A stretch of DNA of 8,034 bases. Origin: Deltaproteobacteria bacterium (GTDB lineage Bacteria > Desulfobacterota > Syntrophia > Syntrophales > UBA5619). Positions 1-7,027 of this stretch are shown piece after piece. The notes under the pieces are model-generated. The model was given only the letters and a program-made list of their open reading frames with translations, was not told the origin of the DNA and searched no databases. The translations under genes were made by a program, and so were the position numbers. Location of the stretch: assembly GCA_026388345.1 (NCBI GenBank), contig JAPLJY010000184.1, forward strand, positions 1 through 8,034, read 5' to 3'. Each line of letters starts with the position of its first letter. Position 1 is the first letter of the stretch.

Positions 1-1539
1 CTGAACAAGGAGGCCCTCGTCGGCCTGAAACCGGAACGGCTCACCTACCGGGAACTGGACCGGGCCGTCGACGCCGCGGCCGAGGCGCTTATCGCCAAAG
101 GGATCCGTAAAGACGACATCATCATGGTCCAGCTCCCCAACACGTGGGAGCTGCCCATGCTCTACCTCGCCATCGCCCGGGCGGGCGCGCTGATCTCCCC
201 CATGCCGATGCAGTGGCGCTTCTTGGAGCTCGACTTCATTGCGGGCATGACCGATGCGGCGGCCCTCATCACCGTGGAGCAGTTCGGCGGCTTCCGGCAC
301 GGGGAGATGGCCGGAAAGATTCAGGCGAAACACCCGTCCGTCAAACTGATCCTCACCCTCCCGGAGATCCGCGAGATGACGAAGGGCGATGTCACCGGAA
401 AACTGGATCAGATCCGCATCGATCCCAACGACATCTTCACCCTCTGCTGGTCCTCCGGGACGGAGGCGGAGCCCAAGGGATGTCCGCTCAGCCACAACAA
501 CTGGCTGTTCCAGTCCTCCCTCTGCTTCGAGTCCGCCCCGATCCTTCCGGGCGACAACCTCATCACCGCCGGGCCGCTCGTCAACATGGCCTCCATCGGG
601 ACCGTCTTCGTCGAGTGGCTCAAGGGGGGCGGCAAGCTCGTCCTCCACCACCCGTTCGACGGCCCGACCTTCATCCTCCAGATGATCATGGAGGAGATCC
701 ACTACACCCTCCTCGTCCCCGCTGTTGTCAACGCGCTGCTGAAGCATCCCAAGGTGGACCAGTTCGACCTCTCCAAGGTTCGGGCGATTACGATAGGCGC
801 GGCGCCGCCGTCGCTGTGGTCCGTCCAGGAGCTCAAGCGCCGCTGGGGGATCGAGTTCGGCAACATCTGGGGCCAGAACGAGGGGACCGGGAACATCGCC
901 GGACCATTCCACATCCCCGACATGGAGATGCGGATCGACCACTTCCCGCAGTTGGGAAAGAAGGGATCGCACTGGAAATTGGAGGGCTTCCTCCGCTTCA
1001 TCGACATGAAGATCGTCGATCCGTTGACGAAGGCGGAGGTGACGGAGGAGGGAAAAGTGGGCGAGCTCTTCTACCGGGGGCCGAACGTGATTCCGGGCTA
1101 TTTCAAACGCCCGGACCTGACGGCAAAGGCCTTCGACCGGGACGGCTTCTTCAACACCGGAGACCTCTTCCAGGTAAAGGACAACGACTGCGTCGGCTTC
1201 TTCGATCGGTCGAAGGACATCATCATCCGCGGCGGCTTCAACGTGAGCGCCCAGGAGGTGGAAAACATGGTCCTCGGCTACCCCAAGGTTCTGGATGCGG
1301 CGGCGGTGGCCATGCCCGACGAGATCCTGGGCGAGCGGACCTGCATCTATGTGGTGCCGCGGCCGGGCGAGACGGTAGAGCTCCCGGAGATCATCGCCTT
1401 CATGAAAGAAAAAGGGATCGCCGTCTACAAGATCCCGGAGCGTCTGGAGATCGTGGCGGCCATCCCCCGGAATCCCGTGGGCAAGATATTGAAAAAGGCG
1501 CTGCGCGAGGACATCCGGATGAAGATGGGCGCGGTCTGA
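1..1539 (+). CDS. Acyl-CoA ligase (AMP-binding, ANL superfamily), 5'-truncated by window edge
   Basis: Predicted to activate a carboxylic acid with ATP to an acyl-adenylate and then transfer it to coenzyme A, in the cytoplasm. The frame is open from base 1, so the visible 512 residues lack only the N-terminal start; full members are about 510-560 residues. Counting from base 1, the phosphate-binding loop SSGTEAEPKG lies at about 151-160, the adenine-site motif WGQNEG at about 290-295, the ribose-binding Asp in FNTGD at about 388, the hinge region DRSKDIIIRGGFNV at about 402-415, and the C-terminal catalytic Lys in PVGK at about 495. The early stretch QLPNTWEL resembles the cyclohexanecarboxylate/FadK-like branch of medium-chain and alicyclic acyl-CoA ligases, which is a recollection of family style and not a proof of substrate. 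The usual Tyr-Gly-x-Thr-Glu is replaced by Trp-Gly-Gln-Asn-Glu. A second ligase gene follows after 19 bases, so the two are probably cotranscribed. Family is secure; substrate is unknown. Confidence 0.93.
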   Translation: MNKEALVGLKPERLTYRELDRAVDAAAEALIAKGIRKDDIIMVQLPNTWELPMLYLAIARAGALISPMPMQWRFLELDFIAGMTDAAALITVEQFGGFRHGEMAGKIQAKHPSVKLILTLPEIREMTKGDVTGKLDQIRIDPNDIFTLCWSSGTEAEPKGCPLSHNNWLFQSSLCFESAPILPGDNLITAGPLVNMASIGTVFVEWLKGGGKLVLHHPFDGPTFILQMIMEEIHYTLLVPAVVNALLKHPKVDQFDLSKVRAITIGAAPPSLWSVQELKRRWGIEFGNIWGQNEGTGNIAGPFHIPDMEMRIDHFPQLGKKGSHWKLEGFLRFIDMKIVDPLTKAEVTEEGKVGELFYRGPNVIPGYFKRPDLTAKAFDRDGFFNTGDLFQVKDNDCVGFFDRSKDIIIRGGFNVSAQEVENMVLGYPKVLDAAAVAMPDEILGERTCIYVVPRPGETVELPEIIAFMKEKGIAVYKIPERLEIVAAIPRNPVGKILKKALREDIRMKMGAV

Positions 1540-1546
1540 GTCCGGC

Positions 1547-1554
1547 AGGGGAGG
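1547..1554 (+). promoter_or_regulatory. Ribosome binding site of the second acyl-CoA ligase
   Basis: The purine-rich run AGGGGAGG lies 4 bases before the ATG at 1559, within the short gap after the preceding stop codon. It supports that ATG as the start. Confidence 0.6.
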
Positions 1555-1558
1555 CATC

Positions 1559-3076
1559 ATGCGGGGGAACATCGACAGCATCGGAGACATGCTCCGCCTG
1601 ACGTCGGAGAAGCATCCGGACCGGACGGCTCTCGTTTTCGAGGACGAACGGATCACGTACGGGGAGCTGAACCGGCGCGTGAACCGCCTCGCAAACGCGC
1701 TGATCGGCCTGGGTCTCAGGAAGGGCGACCGCGCGGCCTTCCTCTACCTCAATTCCCCGGAGTTCGTCACGGCCTGGTTTGCCGTTGCCAAGGCCGGCGG
1801 GGTCGGCGTTCCGCTGAACTTCGGCCTCGTCGCCCGGGAGCTGCGTTTCCAGATCGACGCCGCCGGGGCGCGGGCGCTCCTCCACGCCCCGCTTTTTGCG
1901 GACCGGATCGCCGGGATAAGGAAGGAGTTGGAGACGGTCCGGATCCACGTCTGCGACGGCGAAGGGGGAAGCCTCGATCCGGAAGACCTTCTCCGCACCG
2001 CATCGGAGGAGGAACCGGCTGAAGCGGCCGGCCTCTATGACCCGGCCCTGATCCTCTACACGGCCGGGGTGACGGGAATCCCAAAGGGTGCTGTCCTGAC
2101 GCACAAGAACTGCCTCTTCAATGCCTTCACCTGCGCCATCGACTATGGGCTTTCCGCGCGGGATGTCCTCCAGATCATCCCGCCGCTCTTCCACCCGGCC
2201 ACGCTCAACTGCATGGTCCTGCCCGGGATCGTCCTTGGCGCGACTGTGGTGATCCACCGCCGTTTCGATCCGGCCGAGATGCTCTCCGCCGTCGAGCGGG
2301 AGGGGGTGACGATGATCTGGGGGCCGGCGACGATGTGGCTCCAGTTGCTCCGGTATCCCGGCAGCGAGCGGTTCGACCGGGGGTCCGTGCGGCTGATCGC
2401 CAACGGCGCCATGCCCCTGACCCGGGAAACCCGGGAGAAGATTCTGGCCCTGTTTCCGAAAGCGGCCATGATGGACGTCTACGGCGTGACGGAGGCCTCG
2501 CCCGGGGCGACGATCCTCCGGCCGGAGGAGGCGCTCGAAAAACCGGCCTCCATTGGCCGGCCGCTTACGCTGACCGACGTGCGGATCCTCGACCGGAAGG
2601 GGGTGGAAGCCCCGCCGGGGGAGATCGGCGAGATCGCCATCCGGGGGAATCTTTTTGACCGGTACGACCGGATGCCCGTCGAGACGGAGGAGGCTGTCCG
2701 GGACGGCTTTTTCCGGACGGGCGACATGGGCCGCCGAGACGGCGAGGGGTTTCTCTATCTTGTCGACCGGAAGGCGGACGTGATCCGCACGGGCGGAGAG
2801 GAGGTCTACTCCCGTGAGGTCGAGGAGGTGATTCAGGCGAATCCGAAGGTCCTCGAAACCGCCGTGATCGGCGTGCCGGACGAGGTGCGCGGGGAGCGGG
2901 TCGAGGCCGTCGTCGCGCTCCGGGAGGAGCTCGCCGAGGAGGAATTGATCGCCTGGTGCCGGCGGAACCTGGCGGACTACAAATGTCCCGGCCGGATCCA
3001 CTTTGTGAAGGAAATCCCGAAGACGCCGGCGGGGAAGATCGTGAAAGCGGAACTCCGCAGGCGGTATGCATCATAA
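1559..3076 (+). CDS. Acyl-CoA ligase (AMP-binding, long/medium-chain fatty-acid-CoA ligase-like)
   Basis: A complete 505-residue ANL-superfamily enzyme, predicted to form an acyl-CoA from a carboxylic acid, ATP and coenzyme A in the cytoplasm. The N-terminus (residues 7-60) has the typical opening with TALVFEDERITYGEL. The phosphate loop is TAGVTGIPKG at 168-177, the adenine-site motif YGVTE at 308-312, the ribose-binding Asp in RTGD at 389, the hinge and A8 region RKADVIRTGGEEVYSREVE at 404-422, and the catalytic Lys in PAGK at 493. The length is normal. The phosphate loop departs from the common Thr-Ser-Gly-Thr-Thr-Gly by Ser to Ala and Thr to Val, which may alter kinetics but need not abolish activity. 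The start at 1559 is chosen for its purine-rich ribosome binding site. It is the second of two tandem ligases and is followed by an AT-rich promoter region. Substrate cannot be fixed; fatty, aromatic or alicyclic acids are all possible. Confidence 0.93.
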   Translation: MRGNIDSIGDMLRLTSEKHPDRTALVFEDERITYGELNRRVNRLANALIGLGLRKGDRAAFLYLNSPEFVTAWFAVAKAGGVGVPLNFGLVARELRFQIDAAGARALLHAPLFADRIAGIRKELETVRIHVCDGEGGSLDPEDLLRTASEEEPAEAAGLYDPALILYTAGVTGIPKGAVLTHKNCLFNAFTCAIDYGLSARDVLQIIPPLFHPATLNCMVLPGIVLGATVVIHRRFDPAEMLSAVEREGVTMIWGPATMWLQLLRYPGSERFDRGSVRLIANGAMPLTRETREKILALFPKAAMMDVYGVTEASPGATILRPEEALEKPASIGRPLTLTDVRILDRKGVEAPPGEIGEIAIRGNLFDRYDRMPVETEEAVRDGFFRTGDMGRRDGEGFLYLVDRKADVIRTGGEEVYSREVEEVIQANPKVLETAVIGVPDEVRGERVEAVVALREELAEEELIAWCRRNLADYKCPGRIHFVKEIPKTPAGKIVKAELRRRYAS

Positions 3077-3088
3077 AGTTTAAATTTA

Positions 3089-3117
3089 TTGACAGATGCC
3101 ATTTGTATTGTTATAAA
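3089..3117 (+). promoter_or_regulatory. Sigma-70-type promoter of the TRAP-isomerase-dehydrogenase unit
   Basis: A perfect -35 box TTGACA (3089-3094) and a -10 box TATAAA (3112-3117, five of six to consensus) are separated by exactly 17 bases. The stretch just before it (about 3075-3088) is pure A/T apart from one G and could act as an UP element. The region stands out as AT-rich in an otherwise GC-rich window. Transcription would start near 3124 and leave a leader of about 80 bases before dctP. This is sequence-pattern evidence only. Confidence 0.75.
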
Positions 3118-3133
3118 GATAATCATTTCACGA

Positions 3134-3152
3134 TGCGAAACGTACTTTCGCA
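3134..3152. promoter_or_regulatory. Perfect 7+7 inverted repeat, candidate operator
   Basis: The arms TGCGAAA (3134-3140) and TTTCGCA (3146-3152) are exact reverse complements around a 5-base centre CGTAC. The element starts about ten bases after the predicted transcription start, a usual place for a repressor site of a dimeric helix-turn-helix regulator. No regulator gene is in the window, so the family is unknown. It could alternatively form a short leader hairpin. The T-run at 3160-3164 lies seven bases beyond the stem, so it is a poor match to an intrinsic terminator for the upstream ligase gene. Confidence 0.5.
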
Positions 3153-3192
3153 AGGCGGGTTTTTATCATTTTCCGGTGCACAACCAAACAAA

Positions 3193-3200
3193 AAGGAGGA
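3193..3200 (+). promoter_or_regulatory. Strong ribosome binding site of dctP
   Basis: AAGGAGGA, nearly the full anti-Shine-Dalgarno complement, sits 6 bases before the ATG at 3207. It is the strongest such site in the window, which fits the high expression expected for a periplasmic binding protein. Confidence 0.8.
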
Positions 3201-3206
3201 GCTCAG

Positions 3207-4208
3207 ATGAAACGTTTATTCGGTCTCATGTTTGTCGCGCTTGCCCTCATACTGTCGGCGGCGCTTGCCGTCACCTCGCCCGCGCTTGCCGCCAAGAAAG
3301 TCATCAAGCTGTCCCACAGCCACCAGGCCGACTTTACCTCGGAAATCCACACCGCGGCCTGGATCTTCCAGAAATGGGTCGAGGACAACTCCGATACGCT
3401 CGAAGTCAAGATCTACGCCGCCAACGCGCTGGGCGAGGAGCGTGCCGTGTACGAGGGGATGCAGCTCGGCTCCGGGGCCAGCGCGGTGATCAGCGGGACG
3501 GCGATCCTCAACAACTTCACCAAGAAGACCGCGGTCCTGGACCTGCCGTTCATGTGGAAGAGCTACGACCACGCGCACCACGTCCTGGATGGCAAGGTCG
3601 GGGAAGCGCTGGCCAAGGAGCTGGACCAGAGCGGTTTCCAGGTCCTGGCCTGGATGGATAGCTGGGGCTTCCGAAACGTCGTCACGGCGAAGAAGGAAGT
3701 AAAGACCCCGGCTGACCTGAAGGGTCTGAAGATCCGGACGATCCAGACCCCGACCTACGTAGCGGCCCTCAATGCCATGGGGGCGAATGCCACCCCGATG
3801 GCATTCGGCGAGGTGTACACCGCGATGCAGACCGGCGTGCTGGACGGGTTCGAGCACGGTTCGGCCGTGGTCAAGGCGCAGAAGTTCTACGAGGTGTCGA
3901 AGTACATCGCCCTGACCCAGCATCTATTCGGGCCGCTGGTGTTTTCCTATTCGAAGAAGGAATGGGCCGGGCTTACCGACAAGGAAAAGACGGTTGTCAT
4001 GGATGGCGCCAAGATGGCCCGGGACGTCCAGCGGTCCCTGGGACCCCTTCGGGAGCAGGAGGCATTCAACTTCCTCAAGTCGAAGGGGATGGTGATCCAC
4101 AAGATCGACACCAGCGGCTTCCGCAAGGCCGCCGTAGCGACTCAGGACAAGTTTGCCAAGGAGGTCGGGTCGTCGGATCTTCTCGAGATCATCCGGAAAA
4201 CCGAATAG
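3207..4208 (+). CDS. dctP: TRAP transporter periplasmic substrate-binding protein, DctP family
   Basis: Captures an organic or sugar acid in the periplasm and delivers it to the DctQ-DctM membrane complex. At 333 residues the length is typical. The N-terminus is a clear Sec signal peptide: MKR, a hydrophobic core over residues 4-20, and probable cleavage after the ALA near residue 28. The mature part starts with KKVIKLSHSHQ, a typical first beta strand. The family signature region is at about 153-218: WGFRNVVT, then TPADLKGLKIRT, then MGANATPMAFGEVYTAMQTG and VLDGFEHG. Arg177 in KIRT matches the conserved arginine that forms a salt bridge with the substrate carboxylate in characterised DctP proteins. 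It is the first gene after the promoter at 3089 and has a very strong ribosome binding site. Transport genes followed by an IolB-type isomerase and a dehydrogenase suggest a uronate- or aldonate-like ligand, which is inference. Family assignment is secure. Confidence 0.95.
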   Translation: MKRLFGLMFVALALILSAALAVTSPALAAKKVIKLSHSHQADFTSEIHTAAWIFQKWVEDNSDTLEVKIYAANALGEERAVYEGMQLGSGASAVISGTAILNNFTKKTAVLDLPFMWKSYDHAHHVLDGKVGEALAKELDQSGFQVLAWMDSWGFRNVVTAKKEVKTPADLKGLKIRTIQTPTYVAALNAMGANATPMAFGEVYTAMQTGVLDGFEHGSAVVKAQKFYEVSKYIALTQHLFGPLVFSYSKKEWAGLTDKEKTVVMDGAKMARDVQRSLGPLREQEAFNFLKSKGMVIHKIDTSGFRKAAVATQDKFAKEVGSSDLLEIIRKTE

Positions 4209-4232
4209 GCGGGGCTGCACACTCACAGGCTG

Positions 4233-4262
4233 CGGCGGGGGGAGGCGGATCGCCCTCCGCCG
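4233..4262 (+). repeat. GC-rich stem-loop between dctP and dctQ
   Basis: Bases 4233-4242 can pair with 4253-4262 in a 10-base-pair stem of nearly all G-C pairs with one G-U, closing a 10-base loop. No T-run follows, so it is not a standard intrinsic terminator. Hairpins between a binding-protein gene and its permease genes are known to protect the upstream message or lower downstream expression in other transport operons. The same role here is inference. Confidence 0.5.
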
Positions 4263-4309
4263 TAGCGTTCGTTCTCCGGTACAACCACCCTACGTCGAAT
4301 TCCTCATGC

Positions 4310-4314
4310 AGGAG
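4310..4314 (+). promoter_or_regulatory. Ribosome binding site deciding the dctQ start
   Basis: AGGAG lies 6 bases before the ATG at 4321. An in-frame ATG at 4306 directly precedes this site and has no comparable purine run before it, and the frame also stays open upstream to 4153 inside dctP. The site therefore favours 4321 as the start. Confidence 0.6.
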
Positions 4315-4320
4315 AGCGCT

Positions 4321-4821
4321 ATGCTCGACAAGATCTTTGGGTATCTGAACCGCACATTCGAGATCCTCATCTTCGTGCTGTTTCTTCTTATCGTGATCGT
4401 GGGGGGCATGCAGGTCTTCAACCGCTTCGTCCTCAACCAATCCTTGAGCTGGAGCGAGGAGTTCATGGTCTACGCGCACATCTGGATGATCTTCCTGGCC
4501 ATCCCGGTGGCCTATAACCGCTGCTCCCACATCGGCATGAACCTCTTCGTCAAAGGATTGCCGCCGCGGAAGCAACTGATGTTGACGCTGATGGTGGACG
4601 TCATGTGGGTCGTGCTGGCGGCGGCGATCGTGTTCTACACGTCCGTGGTCATGGGCGTGGCGAGCCACCAGAACAGCCCGGCGCTTGGACTCCGGATGGA
4701 CCGGGCGTATCTTGGCCTGCTGGTCGGATGCACCTACCTGGGACTCCTGGCGCTGCGGAAAGCGACGGCCTCGGTCTGCCGGCTCCGCTCCGGTGAGACG
4801 GCGGGAGGTGCGACATGCTGA
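4321..4821 (+). CDS. dctQ: TRAP transporter small membrane subunit, DctQ family
   Basis: Small integral membrane subunit of the TRAP transporter. It assembles with DctM into the sodium-coupled permease that accepts substrate from DctP. With the start at 4321 it has 166 residues, normal for DctQ. Four hydrophobic segments are visible at about 13-33, 48-66, 87-110 and 128-147. The signature SLSWSEEF at about 41-48, between the first two segments, followed by the membrane segment with IWMIFLAIPVAY, is characteristic of the family, as is NRF at 35-37. The start was chosen over longer in-frame options by the AGGAG site and because the upstream extension would run through the dctP end and the GC hairpin. 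Its end overlaps the dctM start by 7 bases (ATGCTGA), which points to translational coupling and fixed stoichiometry. The C-terminal tail after residue 150 is short and polar. Confidence 0.92.
   Translation: MLDKIFGYLNRTFEILIFVLFLLIVIVGGMQVFNRFVLNQSLSWSEEFMVYAHIWMIFLAIPVAYNRCSHIGMNLFVKGLPPRKQLMLTLMVDVMWVVLAAAIVFYTSVVMGVASHQNSPALGLRMDRAYLGLLVGCTYLGLLALRKATASVCRLRSGETAGGATC
4804..4808 (+). promoter_or_regulatory. Ribosome binding site of dctM, inside the dctQ end
   Basis: GGAGG lies 6 bases before the ATG at 4815, within the last codons of dctQ. With the 7-base gene overlap this suggests coupled translation. Confidence 0.6.
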
Positions 4822-6104
4822 TCGGGCTCTTTGTCGCACTGTTGTTGCTCCTTTTCGGCGGGGCGCCGGTGCTCCTGGCCATCGGCATTGCCGGCCTGCT
4901 GGGAATGCTCCTGAGTCCGGGAGTGGTTCTGGCGATCTTTCCGCAGAAGATGTTCGCCATGCTCGACTCCTTCAGCCTTCTCGCCATGCCCTTCTTCATC
5001 CTGGCGGGGGAACTGATGTCCAGGGGAGGGATCAGCAACAAGATGGTGGCGTTCTCCGAGACTGTGGTCGGTCACTTGCGGGGAGGCCTCGGCCACGCGT
5101 CGGTCGTGGGCAGCATGATCTTCGCGGGAGTCTCGGGCTCGTCGGTCGCCGACACCTCGGCCATCGGCTCCATCCTGATTCCGGCCATGAAGGAGCGGGG
5201 CTACCAGCCGGGATTCGCGGCCTCCATCCTGGCTGCCGCCGGAACCATCGGACCGATCATACCACCCAGTATGACCATGATCATCTATGGCTCGATGACC
5301 GGGACGTCCATCGGAGGACTCTTTCTGTCCGGGGTGATTCCGGGAATCATCATTGGGATCTTCCTGATGGCAACCATCTACATTCACTCTTTTTTCCCGC
5401 AATTCCCCGCCCTGCGGGTCACGACAAAGTTCAACTTCATACGGATGATCAAGGCGCTGGGCCAAGTCTGGTCTGCACTGCTTGCGCCCGTGATCATTCT
5501 GGGCGGCATCCTCTCCGGAGTATTTACGGCAACGGAGGCGGGCGTGGTGGCTTGCTGGTACGCCTTTATCGTCTCTTTCTTTGTGTACAAGTCGTTGAAG
5601 CTCCGCGACCTGCCCAAGATCCTGGTGGACGCGGCCATCGTCACGACCACGGTGGTCGGGATCATCTCCGTGGCCGGGGCCTTCGGGTGGCTGCTGGCCT
5701 ATCTGGACTTCAACGTGATCGTGCTGACTTTGCTCAAGAGCATCTCCACCGACCGGAACGTAATCCTGCTGGTCCTGCTCGGGGTCATTTTCATCATGGG
5801 GATGTTCATTGAGTCGTTGGCGGTGCTGATCATCCTGATTCCCGTGTGCATGTTCGTCACCAAGGCCTACGGTTTCGATCCGCTCCACTTCGGTCTGTTG
5901 ATGACGATCGCTACCCAGGTCGGCGCCGTGACGCCGCCGGTGGCGGTTCTCCTTTTCGTAGCAACGAGCATCGCCGGATGTAAGTATGACGAGACGATCC
6001 GGTACTGCTACCCGTTCGTCGCCGCGCTGGTCCTCGTGATGCTGCTGGTGGTTTTCGTGCCCTGGACCGCCACGTATATCCCGCACCGTTTCCTGGGGCC
6101 GTAG
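4815..6104 (+). CDS. dctM: TRAP transporter large membrane subunit, DctM family
   Basis: The main permease subunit, expected to carry the substrate across the inner membrane with sodium ions. It has 429 residues, the usual size, and is hydrophobic almost throughout, with about a dozen membrane segments. Family hallmarks are all present: LAMPFFILAGELMSRGGI at 56-73, GVSGSSVADTSAIGSILIPAM starting at 105, GTIGPIIPPS at 143-152 (first re-entrant hairpin region), TATEAGVVA at 238-246, and VGAVTPPVAV at 369-378 (second hairpin region). The two proline-rich Gly/Ser/Thr stretches correspond to the inverted-repeat transport sites known from sialic acid TRAP structures. The gene overlaps dctQ by 7 bases and is followed after 62 bases by the isomerase gene, so dctP, dctQ and dctM form a complete, uninterrupted transporter. 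Substrate cannot be read from this subunit. Confidence 0.96.
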   Translation: MLIGLFVALLLLLFGGAPVLLAIGIAGLLGMLLSPGVVLAIFPQKMFAMLDSFSLLAMPFFILAGELMSRGGISNKMVAFSETVVGHLRGGLGHASVVGSMIFAGVSGSSVADTSAIGSILIPAMKERGYQPGFAASILAAAGTIGPIIPPSMTMIIYGSMTGTSIGGLFLSGVIPGIIIGIFLMATIYIHSFFPQFPALRVTTKFNFIRMIKALGQVWSALLAPVIILGGILSGVFTATEAGVVACWYAFIVSFFVYKSLKLRDLPKILVDAAIVTTTVVGIISVAGAFGWLLAYLDFNVIVLTLLKSISTDRNVILLVLLGVIFIMGMFIESLAVLIILIPVCMFVTKAYGFDPLHFGLLMTIATQVGAVTPPVAVLLFVATSIAGCKYDETIRYCYPFVAALVLVMLLVVFVPWTATYIPHRFLGP

Positions 6105-6132
6105 CGGGACGGGTTGCCGGGAAAGCGGCCCC
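6096..6132 (+). repeat. Inverted repeat spanning the dctM stop codon
   Basis: GGGGCCG (6096-6102) is the exact reverse complement of CGGCCCC (6126-6132), with a 23-base loop holding the dctM stop. The long loop and the lack of a following T-run argue against a terminator. It could be a weak message-processing or stabilising hairpin, or chance in GC-rich sequence. Confidence 0.3.
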
Positions 6133-6151
6133 CTCCAATGTTCAATATCGG

Positions 6152-6159
6152 AAGGAGAG
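6152..6159 (+). promoter_or_regulatory. Ribosome binding site of the IolB-family gene
   Basis: AAGGAGAG sits 7 bases before the ATG at 6167 and supports that start. No convincing separate promoter is seen in the 62-base gap after dctM, so transcription probably continues from the dctP promoter. Confidence 0.7.
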
Positions 6160-6166
6160 TGTTGAC

Positions 6167-7006
6167 ATGCCAGATCTCATTCGTCAGTACGACAACAGGA
6201 ACCGGCCGATCATCACGCCGAAGACGACGATTCTCTCCTCGACCTACTTCAATCTGGTTCGCCTGAAGAAGGGGGAGGAGCATAAGGCCACGATTGAGGG
6301 GTTCGAGACCCTGTACGCGGTCCTGTCCGGCAACGTAGGGATCGAGGTGAATGGCACGCCATTCAAGGATGTTGGCCGGCGCCGGGACATCTGGTCGGGT
6401 AAGGCGGACTCCGTGTATGCCGGGGCCGGCGCCGTTGTCCGGGTGCAAGCCAATCAGGACGGCACGGAAGTGGCCGTGGCCGGCGGGGTCTGCGACAAGA
6501 CGTTTCCCCCGTTCCGGGTGCTGCCCGAAGAGGTCGAGATGGTCGACGTCGGATCCATCGAGACGCAATCGCACCGGCGGATCTTCCACCTCCTGGGTCA
6601 GAACGGAAACGGACGGGCGAACAATCTCCTCGTCAGCGAGCTGTATTGCGACAGTGGCTGCTGGTCCGGCTACCCTCCGCACAAGCACGACGAAGACCAG
6701 GGGGCTGTGGAGACCGCCCATGAGGAGGTGTATCACTATCGTTTCCGCCCCGGGACCGGTTTCGGCGCTCAACTCGCCTTTCAGCCGGACGGTTCCTCGC
6801 AATGCTTCATGACAAAGAATGGGGACACCTTCCTGCTGGACAAGGGATATCACCCGACGGTCACATCGCCCGGCCACGAGGAGTACATCTTCACGATCCT
6901 GGTGGGGAAGACCCGGCGCGGCCTCGTCCAGAACTTCAAGGAAGAGCATCGGCATCTGATGCGCGGGATCCCCGGCATCCAGGACATGGTGAGCAAGTTC
7001 AAGTAG
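6167..7006 (+). CDS. iolB: 5-deoxy-glucuronate isomerase-like protein (IolB/KduI family, bicupin)
   Basis: Related to IolB, which interconverts 5-deoxy-D-glucuronate and 2-deoxy-5-keto-D-gluconate in inositol breakdown, and to KduI, which isomerises 5-keto-4-deoxyuronate in pectin breakdown. It is cytoplasmic and metal-dependent. It has 279 residues, near the usual 270, with two cupin halves at about 20-115 and 150-255. The second half carries the signature WSGYPPHKHDED at 166-177, giving metal-ligand candidates His172 and His174, a Glu in HEEVYHYRF (186 or 187), and His229 in KGYHP. GFGAQLAF at 198-205 matches the IolB core GFxxQ. The stretch between HKHDED and HEEVYHYRF is QGAVETA where IolB proteins usually have a Pro-Pro-Glu-Glu-like stretch, so substrate may differ. 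No other inositol genes (IolC, D, E, G) are in view. It sits between TRAP genes and a dehydrogenase, fitting uptake and conversion of a sugar acid. Family is fairly sure; exact reaction is not. Confidence 0.82.
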   Translation: MPDLIRQYDNRNRPIITPKTTILSSTYFNLVRLKKGEEHKATIEGFETLYAVLSGNVGIEVNGTPFKDVGRRRDIWSGKADSVYAGAGAVVRVQANQDGTEVAVAGGVCDKTFPPFRVLPEEVEMVDVGSIETQSHRRIFHLLGQNGNGRANNLLVSELYCDSGCWSGYPPHKHDEDQGAVETAHEEVYHYRFRPGTGFGAQLAFQPDGSSQCFMTKNGDTFLLDKGYHPTVTSPGHEEYIFTILVGKTRRGLVQNFKEEHRHLMRGIPGIQDMVSKFK

Positions 7007-7027
7007 ACGGGTTGGAAAGGGGTTGCG

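Noticed and set aside
144..1601. A 485-residue plus-strand frame overlapping the first ligase in another register
   Set aside because: The translation is Arg/Pro/Gly/His-rich with no motif, while the other frame has every ANL motif in order.
1400..3001. A 533-residue minus-strand open frame opposite the second ligase
   Set aside because: It is antisense to a complete ANL enzyme, has low-complexity Arg/Pro/Gly/Asp composition and no family motif.
3134..3164. The inverted repeat plus T-run as an intrinsic terminator of the ligase genes
   Set aside because: The stem is only 7 base pairs, half of them A-T, and seven bases separate it from the T-run. Its place just after a promoter fits an operator better, though weak termination cannot be excluded.
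4153..4320. A longer N-terminal extension of dctQ starting inside dctP
   Set aside because: The extension is Arg/Gly-rich, runs through the dctP end and the GC hairpin, and lacks a ribosome binding site; the 4321 start has AGGAG at 6 bases and gives a normal-length DctQ.
6162..6167. A TTGACA box just before the isomerase start codon
   Set aside because: It overlaps the ATG and has no -10 box at a usable distance, so it is a chance match.
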